Below, in pieces: positions 39,916-49,343 of a stretch of 64,000 nt of DNA (position 1 is the first letter of the stretch; every line of letters starts with the position of its first letter). Origin of the DNA: Erwinia pyri (GTDB taxonomy: Bacteria > Pseudomonadota > Gammaproteobacteria > Enterobacterales > Enterobacteriaceae). The notes beneath the pieces are model-generated. The model had not been told where the DNA came from, ran no database searches, and saw nothing but the letters and a program-made list of their open reading frames with translations. The translations under genes were made by a program, and so were the position numbers. The stretch covers positions 1 through 64,000 of the forward strand of contig NZ_CP132354.1 in the NCBI RefSeq assembly GCF_030758455.1, read 5' to 3'.

Positions 39916-41022
39916 ATGTCATTTACTTTTTTACGTAATCAGATTTTTCGGATTAGTTTTAAATTTCTGATTATGGCCTGTGCTATTCCCGGTTTGCTGC
40001 TTCCTGTTACCAGAGCCGCAGACAGATCGCCATTATCAGACAACAGGCAGAGAGATTTCCATGAACAGGTAAAGGAGGCAGGGTATGTTTTAAAAAAGGA
40101 AAAAATTAATCGTATAACGCTGAGTTATGCTGAAGGTCCAGACAATGGCCCCCCGCTAATTTTACTTCATGCGCAACTGCTAGACTGGTTCAGCTACTAC
40201 AGGGTCCTTCCTGAGCTGGCAAAGTTTTTCCACGTCTATGATATTGACTATCCAGGCCACGGAAAGACCATAACACCATCGGACTATCCTATGACAGCCC
40301 GTCAGATTGGGAGTGATCTTGGCGATTTCATCCGAAGAACTATCAGACATCCGGTTTATCTTTCCGGAAATTCATCTGGCGGCCTTCTTGCGGTATGGCT
40401 GGCTGCTAACCGACCAGAACTAATAAAAGGTATATTACTGGAGGATCCGCCGTTATTTTCATCTGAATATCCACGAATAAAAGAGACTATTGCCGATCGG
40501 GCGTTCCGAACCAGCTATACCGCTGCCGCACAGGACCACCCTACAGACTTTCTTTTATACTGGATTCGCAGCAATGCTCAGTTTTTTCGTAAAAATGTCG
40601 GCCCAGGTACTCCTTTCCTGCTGAAGCAGGCTATACGGGCATATCGCTTGAGGAATCCGGGGAAACCAGCAGAACTGAAAATGGTAACTAACGATACCGT
40701 AAGAATGCTCATACGGGGTCTGGATCAATATGACCCCAGGTTTGGAGCCGCTTTTTATGATGGAACTTGGAATAATGACTTTAGTCATGCTCAGGCACTG
40801 GCTCGTATTCAATGTCCTGTTATGCTGATGCAGGCTAACTATTCTATGCTCGAAGACGGAATTCTGGACGGTGCAATGAGTAAAGAGGATGCTATGAGAA
40901 CTATGTCTCTGCTGAAGAATGGAACATACTTTCGTGTTAACGCGACCCATGTTGTTAATCTTGATGAACCGGACATATTTCTGAGTGCGATTAAAACCTT
41001 TTTTCTTTCAAAGAATCTTTGA
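39916..41022 (+). CDS. Alpha/beta hydrolase with N-terminal signal or anchor
   Basis: A 368-residue protein. The N-terminus (RISFKFLIMACAIPGLLLPVT) looks like a signal peptide ending TRAA. Motifs: LILLHAQLLDWFSYYRVLPEL (oxyanion region with HAQ instead of HGx), DIDYPGHGKT, nucleophile elbow LSGNSSGGLLAVW with Ser, and ATHVVNLDEP with His. A periplasmic esterase or lactonase is plausible; the substrate is unknown. Regulated presumably by the divergent TetR protein. Confidence 0.85.
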   Translation: MSFTFLRNQIFRISFKFLIMACAIPGLLLPVTRAADRSPLSDNRQRDFHEQVKEAGYVLKKEKINRITLSYAEGPDNGPPLILLHAQLLDWFSYYRVLPELAKFFHVYDIDYPGHGKTITPSDYPMTARQIGSDLGDFIRRTIRHPVYLSGNSSGGLLAVWLAANRPELIKGILLEDPPLFSSEYPRIKETIADRAFRTSYTAAAQDHPTDFLLYWIRSNAQFFRKNVGPGTPFLLKQAIRAYRLRNPGKPAELKMVTNDTVRMLIRGLDQYDPRFGAAFYDGTWNNDFSHAQALARIQCPVMLMQANYSMLEDGILDGAMSKEDAMRTMSLLKNGTYFRVNATHVVNLDEPDIFLSAIKTFFLSKNL

Positions 41023-41332
41023 CCAGCGGCGTGAGCACAGAATCAAGCTTCTGGAACTATATTAATATTGGCCTCTTGTAGTTATGATATTTATCTAAAG
41101 GAATGCGGTAGTTACCATATTTTTCCGGAAAGCCTCACTTGAAGATAAAAACATTATTATAAAACACTCAATGCATAAAGCATTTATAGTGCATGGTAAC
41201 CAGTCTGGCGAGCATCGTAGTAAGGGGAAGCCGGGTCGCTGTTGACCGTCAACAAACCAAGGGCGGTGGACAAGTTGTCTATACACGCTGCAGGCGCTTT
41301 GCGCAACAGCGGTAGCATGGCTTGCGTGACAG

Positions 41333-42100
41333 TTGGCACTCCTTCATGAAGTCATCCACGCAGGTAAGGCACTTGATCCTGCGACCGGTAGCCAGTGCGT
41401 CCATGACAAAATCCATCGACCAGGTCAGATTGGGCGCCGCCGGGCGAAGCAACGGCAGACGTTCTGTTGCCAGCCCTTTACGACGTCGTCTGCGTTTTAC
41501 ACCCAGGCCACTGAGATGATAAAGGCGGTACACGCGCTTGTGATTAACATGAAGCCCTTCATGGCGCACTGACTGCCAGATGCGGCGGTAGCCACAACGC
41601 CTGCGCTCCAGTGCCAGTTCAGCGATGCGTTCTGATAAATGCGCATCAGACGCCGGACGCTGCGCTTCGTAGCGGCAGGTCGACAGAGACAAACCTGTGA
41701 GCCTGCAGGCACGACATTGCGACAGACTGGTCGCAGCACACATCAACACCACGGCTTCCCGCTTCTGGTCTATCGTCAGTATTTTCGCCCAGGAGCCACC
41801 TGCAGCGCCTCCTTATCCAGCATGGCTTCGGCAGGCAGCTTCCTGAGTCGGGCGTTCTCTTCCTCAGGCGACTTCAGGCGCTTAACTTCAGGTGCCGCCA
41901 TACTTCTTACGCCAAGTGTAAAACGTGGCATCGGAAATGGCGTGCCTGCGGCAGAGTTCACGGGCAGAAACCCCGGCTTCAGCCTCGCGGAGAATACTGA
42001 TGATCTGTTGGTCGGAAAAACGCTTCTTCAGGGGATGTCCTCATGTGGCTTATGAAGACATTACTAACATCGGGGTGTGTTAATCAACGGGGAGCAGGTC
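41333..42100 (-). mobile_element. IS1222-like element, 5' part only (truncated)
   Basis: Minus-strand orfA (42050-41800, frameshifted) and the first 120 codons of orfB match the intact copy at 58477-59705; the right terminal repeat is at about 42075-42100 (ttaatcaacggggagcaggt). Similarity stops within CVDDF-MKEC at about 41333, where unrelated DNA begins, so the 3' half of orfB and the other end are missing. Its outer end lies only about 68 bases before Hrp box 2. Confidence 0.8.
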
Positions 42101-42167
42101 GGCGGGCTGCGCCCGAATTTGAATTCTACACAACGGGATCAGCAGTTTCTTACTTTACGCCAGAAAG

Positions 42168-42195
42168 GGAACCAGAAGGCTCTTTCAGCCACAAA
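42168..42195 (+). promoter_or_regulatory. Hrp box 2, perfect consensus
   Basis: GGAACC (42168-42173), 15-base spacer, CCACAAA (42189-42195): an exact match to the HrpL sigma-factor consensus GGAACC-N15/16-CCACNNA. It ends 81 bases before the start codon of the ADP-ribosyltransferase-like effector. Confidence 0.9.
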
Positions 42196-42276
42196 CAGCC
42201 ACTATTTTAAAAAGAATAGCCGGCTTTCCTGAAGCGTATCAGCCGGTTTATATCAGCTATCCGGAGAATTATAACT

Positions 42277-43737
42277 ATGCTTCCCACTTCTCGTCTTCAG
42301 CCTCGCCAGAACGATGCCGCAAACTCTGCCGGCACCGGAAATACCTCATCAGAAACACATTCCTCTGCCCTTAACACTCTGGCTCCTGCAGGGAAAAAAA
42401 CGCCAGAAAATGGTTCCCCGCCTCCCGGCTTACCCCGTGCTCTGTCAGTCGGTGGCGACAAATACCATACCGGGGTATTAAAAGGCAGATACAGCTCTGA
42501 ACAGATGGCTTATCTGGTTTCTGCAGTTGCACCTGATGTAAATAAGCCAGTCACACACAGCCCTGATGGATTCACGGAATACGGTTTCAGCCATAACGGA
42601 GACAACAATTGTATAGCTCGTCTGCATGCCGATGAGGAAAAATCTGTAACCTCTTTGACAATAAAAAACGGTCAGGGTACGGAAATCGTAAATGCGCGTT
42701 ATGATAAAAATTTTTCGGCGAACGGCATTCCTGACAGTCTGAATTTCAACAGGCCAGCCGTGACCATCCCTCCAGGGGCCATCTATAACGGAGGCAAGCC
42801 GCCTTATCACCCCGACGGGGAGCCCTACCAGGTTATGCCTTTCATGACCTCCGGTAGCAAGGAGTCGCGCATGTTGACGGGGCTAAAGCACCCGGACGGT
42901 AATCATTTTACCGTTTATGACAGCAACAATCATCAGCCAGTAACGCAGTTATCCGTAGTAGCAAGCAGAAACAAAAGCGGCCCCGGAGAAAATGTTCTGG
43001 TTAGTCCCGAACAGGCACGCCTGCCCGGCGGAATGCGTCATTTAAAATCTTCTTCTAAAGGGGTGAAAACCAGCAAAAGTTCGCCTTCCGGCTATAAGCG
43101 GGCAAGCGATGGTAAACCCTGCGATCGTCATGGTCAGCTTTTACCTGGTTCGTCATCTTCGCAGGCGGCGGCATCTTCTTCCGCGAGCGGATCGTCGAAG
43201 ATTACCGTGGAAAGTATTATTGCGAAAGGTGCCGATCCCGCTGACCGTAGTACTGAACCAACCGGTTTTCAGTCCATTCAGCAGTTAAGGAACTACGTCA
43301 GAAACAATCCTGTTCCCCAGCTGATTTACCGTGCACATGATGCTGATGCTGAAGAAATCACGCAGTACGGCCTGGAGCGGAACTTTATGTCAGACAAAAA
43401 AACGGGTGATGACTATCTGGCGGATATAATTCGTCATACGGCTGCCACGGGCGGTTCTGCGGGAACGGTGCTTTCACTTGCAGGCGACTATTCAACAGCA
43501 AATCGCTTCCTCCACAGTAACAGGAGTCTGGTGCAGATTGACACACACCTGTTACCAGGGCGTTTCAAAAGTGCAGCGCAGATTCTTTTAGAGGACGGGA
43601 ACAGGCTGATAGACAGTGGGAAAGTCAGTGTCGCCCTCGTGAGAAAGGCGCTTGAAAATCTGCTGAGTGAGATGGAAAGAGAAATCTTCTGTCTGGACGG
43701 AGACATCCCTCCGCAGGCTGTGTCCGTTCTGGTCTGA
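42277..43737 (+). CDS. Candidate type III effector with C-terminal ADP-ribosyltransferase domain
   Basis: A 486-residue protein. Residues 1-50 are rich in Ser, Thr, Pro, Asn and Gln with few acidic residues, as in type III secretion signals. Residues 55-255 form an unrecognised domain; 256-310 is a Ser/Lys-rich linker. The C-terminal 340-486 resembles the A subunit of cholera/heat-labile enterotoxins: LIYRAHDAD with Arg352 (toxins have LYRAD), GTVLSLAGDYSTA with Ser400 at the STS position, and MEREIFCLDGDIPPQAV with the ExE pair Glu467/Glu469 followed by GxIP, as in the toxin QEVSALGGIP. This R-S-ExE order suggests modification of a host protein from NAD+. GGAG precedes the ATG at 42277. Family known functions are established; the target here is unknown. 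Confidence 0.75.
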   Translation: MLPTSRLQPRQNDAANSAGTGNTSSETHSSALNTLAPAGKKTPENGSPPPGLPRALSVGGDKYHTGVLKGRYSSEQMAYLVSAVAPDVNKPVTHSPDGFTEYGFSHNGDNNCIARLHADEEKSVTSLTIKNGQGTEIVNARYDKNFSANGIPDSLNFNRPAVTIPPGAIYNGGKPPYHPDGEPYQVMPFMTSGSKESRMLTGLKHPDGNHFTVYDSNNHQPVTQLSVVASRNKSGPGENVLVSPEQARLPGGMRHLKSSSKGVKTSKSSPSGYKRASDGKPCDRHGQLLPGSSSSQAAASSSASGSSKITVESIIAKGADPADRSTEPTGFQSIQQLRNYVRNNPVPQLIYRAHDADAEEITQYGLERNFMSDKKTGDDYLADIIRHTAATGGSAGTVLSLAGDYSTANRFLHSNRSLVQIDTHLLPGRFKSAAQILLEDGNRLIDSGKVSVALVRKALENLLSEMEREIFCLDGDIPPQAVSVLV

Positions 43738-43882
43738 CCGCTATAGTCTCAGGGGGCAGCCTAGACAAACGCTGCCCCACGCAAACTCAGCCTGTAGGCA
43801 GCGAAAACGTAAACGGAAAAGGCCTGAACTGCGTCTGAAAAGGCGCTGGCCGGTAAAAGACTTACGGAGCACAAACTGTGAA

Positions 43883-44130
43883 ATGAGAACGCATCATGAG
43901 AAGCACCAGGAATGGATGCGCGATCCTGAATATCGTGCAGCCTTTGATGAAGAAACCCTTCAAGGGCTGTTGAGTGAAATCCTTGCAGAATGGCGCTGCT
44001 AGGAAAATCTGACCCGAGAGGAGGTGGCTCAACACATGGGTATCACGTCCTCTGACCTTACATGACTTAAAAAATCGCTGAAGCAACGCTTCATATCCTT
44101 TACCGATACTGTAAATGTAGCATGCGATCG
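43883..44130 (+). pseudogene. XRE antitoxin-like gene, decayed
   Basis: MRTHHEKHQEWMRDPEYRAA is typical of the N-terminus of HigA/XRE antitoxins of plasmid toxin-antitoxin pairs. After LLSEILAEWR the frame meets TAG at 44000, then continues as ENLTREEVAQHMGITSSDLT before another stop. The upstream toxin is represented at most by a short unrecognisable tail at 43760-43880. Confidence 0.6.
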
Positions 44131-44224
44131 ATCTAAATTTGATAAGATAGGCCTTTATGAGCATCCGGATGCAAAACAGAAATTTTTTATACTGTGTTTC
44201 CATAAATATGTAGGGCCTGCTCCT

Positions 44225-44641
44225 TTGACCATTGAAACTCAGTCGCTTGCTGAGGAATTGCGCCAGATTGTCAGCGCATTCGTACGCAATGTTCGCGTAG
44301 CAACCTCCAGTATGCGCACCTCACAGCATGAAACGTTAGATCTGCTCGATACGCATCGGGCGCTTTCTATCACTGAGCTTGCCCGCCTGCGTGGTGTTAA
44401 ACATCAAAGCATGCGCCTAGTGATCAATGAGCTGGAACGACAAGGTTTGGTGCAGCGGAAAAAGTGTCACCAGGACGCGCGAACGCATTTGATCGTACTG
44501 AGTGAAAGCGCGCGTGCATTGCTGGCGGAGGCGCGGACACAGCGTGCAAACTGGATCGCTGCTCAGATCGTCGACATGCTTGATGATGCAGCTCGCGAGG
44601 AGCTGCAAAAAGGGATGATGGCGCTGCGTAAACTTCTTTAA
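44225..44641 (+). CDS. MarR-family transcriptional regulator
   Basis: A 138-residue winged-helix protein. HTH region: LSITELARLRGVKHQSMRLV then INELERQGLVQRKKCHQDAR (wing with D-x-R). TTG start at 44225. It is convergent with the ester-cyclase pseudogene and overlaps it by 3 bases at the stop codons. A perfect 27-bp palindrome upstream of the latter (45061-45087) is a good candidate for its binding site. Confidence 0.88.
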   Translation: MTIETQSLAEELRQIVSAFVRNVRVATSSMRTSQHETLDLLDTHRALSITELARLRGVKHQSMRLVINELERQGLVQRKKCHQDARTHLIVLSESARALLAEARTQRANWIAAQIVDMLDDAAREELQKGMMALRKLL

Positions 44642-45048
44642 TCGTGCTTCAGGCGGCTTACCACTTTATCCAGTGTGTTCAATCCCCAGTGCTCGACGTA
44701 TTGACCCTCAACAATACGCACCATATCATTCACCGCAATAGTTACGCTTTTGCCAGTGGCCGCCACTCCCAAAAGTTCACCGCTATGTATGCCTGTTAGC
44801 GTTTTACGCGTGGAGACTCAATCGCCTTCGGCAATTTGGTCTTCAATCCTGACCTGTAATTCAGTGAGCGCAGGGCGCAGGATTTGATCAAAGGTGCTCC
44901 ATAAGCTTTCACGATCATTGGCTGCGCCCGCTGGCGCAGATCGATTGATGAAATTGTTAGCTACCAAAGCTTCAAATGCCTGCCGGTTGCCCTCGGTAAT
45001 TACATGCTGGTTAAAGCGCTGTACCACAACTTTGTTCGGTTCAGACAT
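44638..45048 (-). pseudogene. SnoaL-like ester cyclase with in-frame opal stop
   Basis: From ATG 45048: MSEPNKVVVQRFNQHVITEG, NNFINRSAP, then RIEDQIAEGD followed by TGA at 44818-44820 and again open as VSTRKTLTGIHSGELLGVAA ... YVEHWGLNTLDKVVSRL to the stop at 44638. The second part is the expected C-terminal half of the ester-cyclase/SnoaL family (GD-x-V-x-x-R and EHW). A single codon change (TGG or similar to TGA) broke the gene. Confidence 0.8.
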
Positions 45049-45060
45049 ACCAAACCCCTT

Positions 45061-45087
45061 AATATATACAGTTTAACTGTATATATT
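45061..45087. promoter_or_regulatory. Perfect 27-bp palindrome, probable operator
   Basis: Arms aatatatacagt and actgtatatatt (12 bp each, perfect) around tta, 13 bases upstream of the ester-cyclase start codon. The size and symmetry fit a MarR- or TetR-type operator; the neighbouring MarR protein is the obvious candidate. Confidence 0.7.
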
Positions 45088-45892
45088 AAGCTGAACTGGA
45101 TTTAATCGGGGTTCTGTGCCGGAACCGCCGAAATTTCCGACCTGAATCGCCACGGATAATCTAAACACTTTCGAGCCGTTGATAGTACTGGTTTTCATAT
45201 TCTGCAGGTGACATCTGATTACTTGAGCCATGCCGACGCCTACAGTTATAAGACATTTCGATGTAATCAAAATCATCGCTGCGGTCTTCTTCCCGCGTTC
45301 CGTAGATCTTCCTCTTTATCCGTTCCCGTTTCAGTAGCTGGAAAAAGCTTTCCGCAACCGCGTGGTCGTGGCAGTTACCGCGACGACTCATGCTGCCTTC
45401 CAGACCGTGTGATTTCAGGAACGACTGCCACTCATGGCTTGTGTACTGACTGCCCTGATCAGAATGAACCAGCACTTGCTTTTTAGGATTACGCCGCCAC
45501 ACCGCCATCAGTAATGCGTTCAGGACAATGTCTTTGGTCATCCGGGGTTGCATTGACCAGCCGATAACTTTTCGGGAGAACAGATCAACCACCACGGCCA
45601 GATACAGCCAGCCTTCATGGGTTCGGATACAGGTTATGTCCGTCACCCAACGCTCATCGGGTGCGTCCGGATTGAACTGCCGCTGGAGCCTGTTGGGTAC
45701 CACGATGCTGGCTCACCTTTGCGTGCCCGCAGGCTTGGGTACCCGACCTGAGCCTTTATTTCGGCACGTCTCATCAACCGCCAGACCCGGTTCACTCCGC
45801 ACTGTTGCCCGGTATCACGCAGATCGAGATGGATCTTGCGATAACCATAGACGCAGCCTGACTCAAGCCAGAACTGTTTGATCTGCCCGATC

Positions 45893-47113
45893 TGTAGATT
45901 CAATTGGTCAACGCAACAGTCATGTGAAAACATGTAGTTGCGGAGGATTGTTGGATGAGACGGACATCTACAGCAAAGGAAAAGGCATCTGTTTTTAAAT
46001 TGTGGAAGAACGGAAAAGGCTTCAATGAGATAGCTAATATCCTGGGTTCGAAACCAGGAACCATCTTCACAATGTTAAGATATACTGGCGGCATAAAACC
46101 TAATGAGCGCAAGCGGGCTGCAGTTCACCTGACGCTGCCTGAGCGCGAGGAAATACGAGCAGGCCTGTCAGCCAAAATGAGCATTCGTGCGATCGCTACT
46201 GCGCTGAATCGTAGCCCTTCGACGATCTCACGTGAAGTTCAGCGTAATCGTGGCAGGCGCTATTACAAAGCCGTTGATGCTAATAACCGGGCTAACAGGA
46301 TGGCAAAAAGACCAAAATCGTGCTTGCTGGATCAGAATATGCCGTTGCGAGAGCTTGTTCTGGAAAGGCTGGAGATGAAGTGGTCTCCAGAGCAAATATC
46401 AGGATGGCTAAGGCGAACGAAGCCACGTCAAAAAACACTGCGAATATCACCTGAGACAATTTATAAGACGCTGTACTTTCGTAGTCGTGAAGCGCTACAC
46501 CACCTGAATGTACAACATCTGCGCCGATCACACAGCCTCCGTCATGGCAGACGCCATACCCGCAAAGGTGAAAGAGGCACGATCAACATAGTGAACGGAA
46601 CGCCAATCCACGAACGTTCCCGGCATATCGATAACAGACGCTCTCTGGGGCACTGGGAAGGCGATTTAGTATCGGGTACAAAAAACTCTCACCTAGCCAC
46701 ACTTGTAGACCGAAAATCACGTTATACGATTATCCTGAGACTCAGAGGCAAAGATGCTTTATCAGTGAATCAGTCTCTTACAGATAAATTCCTGAGCTTG
46801 CCACCTGAACTCCGGCAATCACTGACATGGGACAGAGGAATGGAGCTGGCCAGGCATCTGGAATTTACTGGCAGCACAGGAGTTAAAGTTTACTTCTGCG
46901 ATCCTCAGAGTCCCTGGCAACGGGGAACAAACGAGAATACTAATGGGTTAATCCGACAGTACTTTCCCAAAAAAACATGCCTTGCCCAATATACTCAAAA
47001 TGAGCTGGATCAAGTTGCAACGCAGCTAAATAACAGACCCAGAAAGTCACTGAAGTTCAAAACACCGAAAGAGATAATTGAAAGGGGTGTAGCGTTGACA
47101 GATTGAATCTACA
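45893..47113 (+). mobile_element. IS30, full length (1221 bp)
   Basis: Ends tgtagattcaattggtcaac (45893) and ...gacagattgaatctaca (47113); the length equals IS30. One transposase gene fills it. It is inserted in the IS3-family element described at 45143; the 2-bp flanks (tc / gc) differ, agreeing with the loss of about 200 bp of the host element. Confidence 0.95.
45955..47106 (+). CDS. insI: IS30 transposase
   Basis: A 383-residue DDE transposase nearly identical in memory to IS30: N-terminal HTH (SVFKLWKNGKGFNEIANILG), second HTH (SIRAIATALNRSPSTISREV), WEGDLVSG with the first D, the DRGMELARH second D, and GTNENTNGLIRQYFPK with E. No lesion is visible, so it may be active. Confidence 0.96.
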   Translation: MRRTSTAKEKASVFKLWKNGKGFNEIANILGSKPGTIFTMLRYTGGIKPNERKRAAVHLTLPEREEIRAGLSAKMSIRAIATALNRSPSTISREVQRNRGRRYYKAVDANNRANRMAKRPKSCLLDQNMPLRELVLERLEMKWSPEQISGWLRRTKPRQKTLRISPETIYKTLYFRSREALHHLNVQHLRRSHSLRHGRRHTRKGERGTINIVNGTPIHERSRHIDNRRSLGHWEGDLVSGTKNSHLATLVDRKSRYTIILRLRGKDALSVNQSLTDKFLSLPPELRQSLTWDRGMELARHLEFTGSTGVKVYFCDPQSPWQRGTNENTNGLIRQYFPKKTCLAQYTQNELDQVATQLNNRPRKSLKFKTPKEIIERGVALTD

Positions 47114-47517
47114 GCGGCTTTTTTTAGTATGTCTCTCTCGTCGATAACCCGCTTCAGTTCTTGCTGAAGTCGCCGGATCTCAGACTGGGCATCGGACTGC
47201 GTTTTAGTGGCTGATGAATCAGGGCCATACTTTTTTACCCAGGCGTAGAGGTTGTGCGTGGTGATATCAAGACGGGTGGCGACGCTTGCAATGGAATGGC
47301 CGCGGTCAATAACCTGTTTAACCGCTTCAATTTTAAACTCTTCGGGATAACGTTTACCGCTCATGAGTACATCTCTTTTCAGTCATCTTAAATGACTCTG
47401 AGGTGTCTGTTAAACCCGTGGCGATTCAGTATTAGCTTCTGTTTCAACTCTAATGCGCATATTACCTCCAGATACCTTCTCCCGTTAATGGTTCAATCAT
47501 ACATTAAGATTATTAAT

Positions 47518-47545
47518 GGACCCAGATAGACTTTTTTACCACCCA
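47518..47545 (+). promoter_or_regulatory. Hrp box 3
   Basis: GGACCC (47518-47523), 15-base spacer, CCACCCA (47539-47545): one mismatch (C for A) in the first half of the HrpL consensus and a full match in the second. It lies 93 bases before the start codon of the harpin-like gene. Confidence 0.75.
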
Positions 47546-47638
47546 AATTAGAGCGAATCTATCCATGCTCATCCGACATCAGAACTTAAACGAACAAAAT
47601 TTACCAACCCTTTTCACTACATCTGAATGGAGATTGTT

Positions 47639-49006
47639 ATGAAGGTAAGCTTAGGTGGTTTTAATGGCGCTTCTGGGGCAGAGTCTGCTGCCAGTAAATT
47701 CGATATGCCCAAGCCGTTAAAAGATGGTGGGAAACAGGATGTCACTCCAAATGGCAAAACGTCAACATCAGGTAGCAATATTTCAGAAAATAATGGCAGC
47801 TCAGCATTCAACAAGACAGGCACAGTGGCTGGTTATATAGATAAAGGGGCCAGTGCGGTCAGCTTTGGCTCCAGCACGTTTGGTGGTAGTGGCTATGATT
47901 CTGCTACAACTGCCGGATCGGGGAAATTGAGTGTCCTGTTTGGCGGGGATTCATCACCGACCTCTTCGTGCATGCCCTATTCATCACTGCTGGGGCCTGG
48001 GCCTCAACAGGTAGAGGCACCCGCATCCTCGGGTTCACAACAGCAGATGTTGCAGAAGCTTATTCAGTTATTGTTAAAGCAGATTATGAGTAATAATAGC
48101 CAGCCAGTCTCTACGCAGCCTCCAGGCAGTACGTCGGATACTTCGTCCAATGAAAAGCCGTCTACGGGAGCCAGCTCTTCAGGATCTCAGTCTGACTCTC
48201 AGACGATGGCTACTTCTTCTGAGGGACAGACTGAAGGAACCTCTGCTGATGGTCAGCCTTATATCCCAACAAAGATTACGGGAAGTGAGAAAGACACTAC
48301 ACAAATCCCAACCGATGACAACCTCAAGGGCCGGCCGGTAGGTGATACCCGCAGTGCCGATGACATCATTAACGATAACCCTGTGCTGAAGGATCTGGGC
48401 AACCAGAAAGACATTAAACAGGATGATTTAAAAAAACGTTTTGGCGACTGGACTGCGGATAATAAAGACCCGGCTTCACGTGCTGACGCTGCCTATAATA
48501 TGGCTAAAGTACTTAACAGTATTGATGGGATGGATACCAAAAATGGCGACAGCCGTACTGGCGATGGAGATATACAGGGGATCACAAAAGATGGTGATGC
48601 CCGCCACGGCACCGAAGCTGGCGTGCTGAAAGATGTGGCCGAGCAAGGCCTCGGGATGTTGAAAAACAGTGATGGCAAGTATGCGCTGCCGCAAACTAAA
48701 GATACACACGTACGTAATGATGGTAGTAATAAGGATAACTTCCAGTGGGGCATGGGCGAGATCGGTAAAATCCTCAGTAACATCCCTATCCTAAAATCAA
48801 TTGTTGCGCCTTTCTTCAACAATATTGGTGAATCAAAAGATGCTGGAGGCGCGATTCTCGGAGGCCTCACAGGTCTGGCTGAAGGTGCCATGAGCGCATC
48901 ACGTGGGCCAGTCGGCTGGGGAATTACCGCCGCAACTGACACAGCATCTATCATTGCTGATAATGTCAGCGGCGATAAAAAGAATGAGCCGGCACCTTTT
49001 TCTTAA
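47639..49006 (+). CDS. Harpin/HrpK-like type III secreted protein
   Basis: 455 residues. The first about 230 are rich in Gly, Ser and Thr with few aromatics, and include the amphipathic QQQMLQKLIQLLLKQIMSNN, as in harpins. Residues from about 235 (DDIINDNPVLKDLGNQKDIK, later DARHGTEAGVLKD and VRNDGSNKDNFQWGMGEIGK) resemble, from memory, the conserved region of HrpK/HrpF-type translocators. The C-terminus has a Gly/Ala-rich hydrophobic stretch (GGAILGGLTGLAEGAMSASR). One Cys is present. The start ATG 47639 has TGGAG 7 bases upstream, preferred to the ATG at 47627. It is expected to act at the host membrane or apoplast. Family assignment is moderate. Confidence 0.65.
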   Translation: MKVSLGGFNGASGAESAASKFDMPKPLKDGGKQDVTPNGKTSTSGSNISENNGSSAFNKTGTVAGYIDKGASAVSFGSSTFGGSGYDSATTAGSGKLSVLFGGDSSPTSSCMPYSSLLGPGPQQVEAPASSGSQQQMLQKLIQLLLKQIMSNNSQPVSTQPPGSTSDTSSNEKPSTGASSSGSQSDSQTMATSSEGQTEGTSADGQPYIPTKITGSEKDTTQIPTDDNLKGRPVGDTRSADDIINDNPVLKDLGNQKDIKQDDLKKRFGDWTADNKDPASRADAAYNMAKVLNSIDGMDTKNGDSRTGDGDIQGITKDGDARHGTEAGVLKDVAEQGLGMLKNSDGKYALPQTKDTHVRNDGSNKDNFQWGMGEIGKILSNIPILKSIVAPFFNNIGESKDAGGAILGGLTGLAEGAMSASRGPVGWGITAATDTASIIADNVSGDKKNEPAPFS

Positions 49007-49343
49007 TCATCCAGCTTGTATGTAAAAGGATTCAGTGGCTAGCTACCATCGTATGAAGCGGAGAGATATAGTCTTCTCTGTGAATGGCAAGAATATTAAC
49101 GTGTTCTCCGCTTCGCCTTTCGAAGACAGTCACGGCTCGCGCCTGTACCGGCATTCCCCGTAATGGCGTGATGCCCTGCTAGCTGAACTTCCTGCCCTTT
49201 CCGCTTTCTGTAATTTCAGGAAAGCAGCGTTAGAGGGGGCCGCTTAGAAAACGGAAATATCCTACGCTAAGCCTTTTTAGTACAGGCCGCTTCTGGCTGT
49301 GAGTTCAACCGATGGATACAACACACTGATTGAACCGCTCTGC
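49007..49343. other. Intergenic stretch, nothing supported
   Basis: About 340 bases between the harpin-like gene and the IS256-like element. I see no gene, repeat or clear terminator. Confidence 0.4.

Larger units (their letters stand above)
45143..47428 (-). mobile_element. IS3-family element interrupted by IS30
   Basis: Left end tgaatcgccacggataatct at 45143 and right end ...taaacccgtggcgattca to 47428 are inverted repeats. Minus-strand orfA (47364 down: MSGKRYPEEFKIEAVKQVID ... LKRVIDERDILKKAA) stops at the IS30 boundary; orfB (IKQFWLESGCVYGYRKIHLD ... ERWVTDITCIRTHEGWLYLA) resumes beyond it, about 200 bp short, with a further frameshift near 45690-45700. The same ends occur in the 97-bp relic at 8516. 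The element is dead. Confidence 0.85.

Noticed and set aside
43667..44002. 111-residue ORF after the ART effector
   Set aside because: Its first half overlaps the effector in another frame; only the last 38 codons (MRTHHEKHQEW...) belong to a recognisable antitoxin relic.
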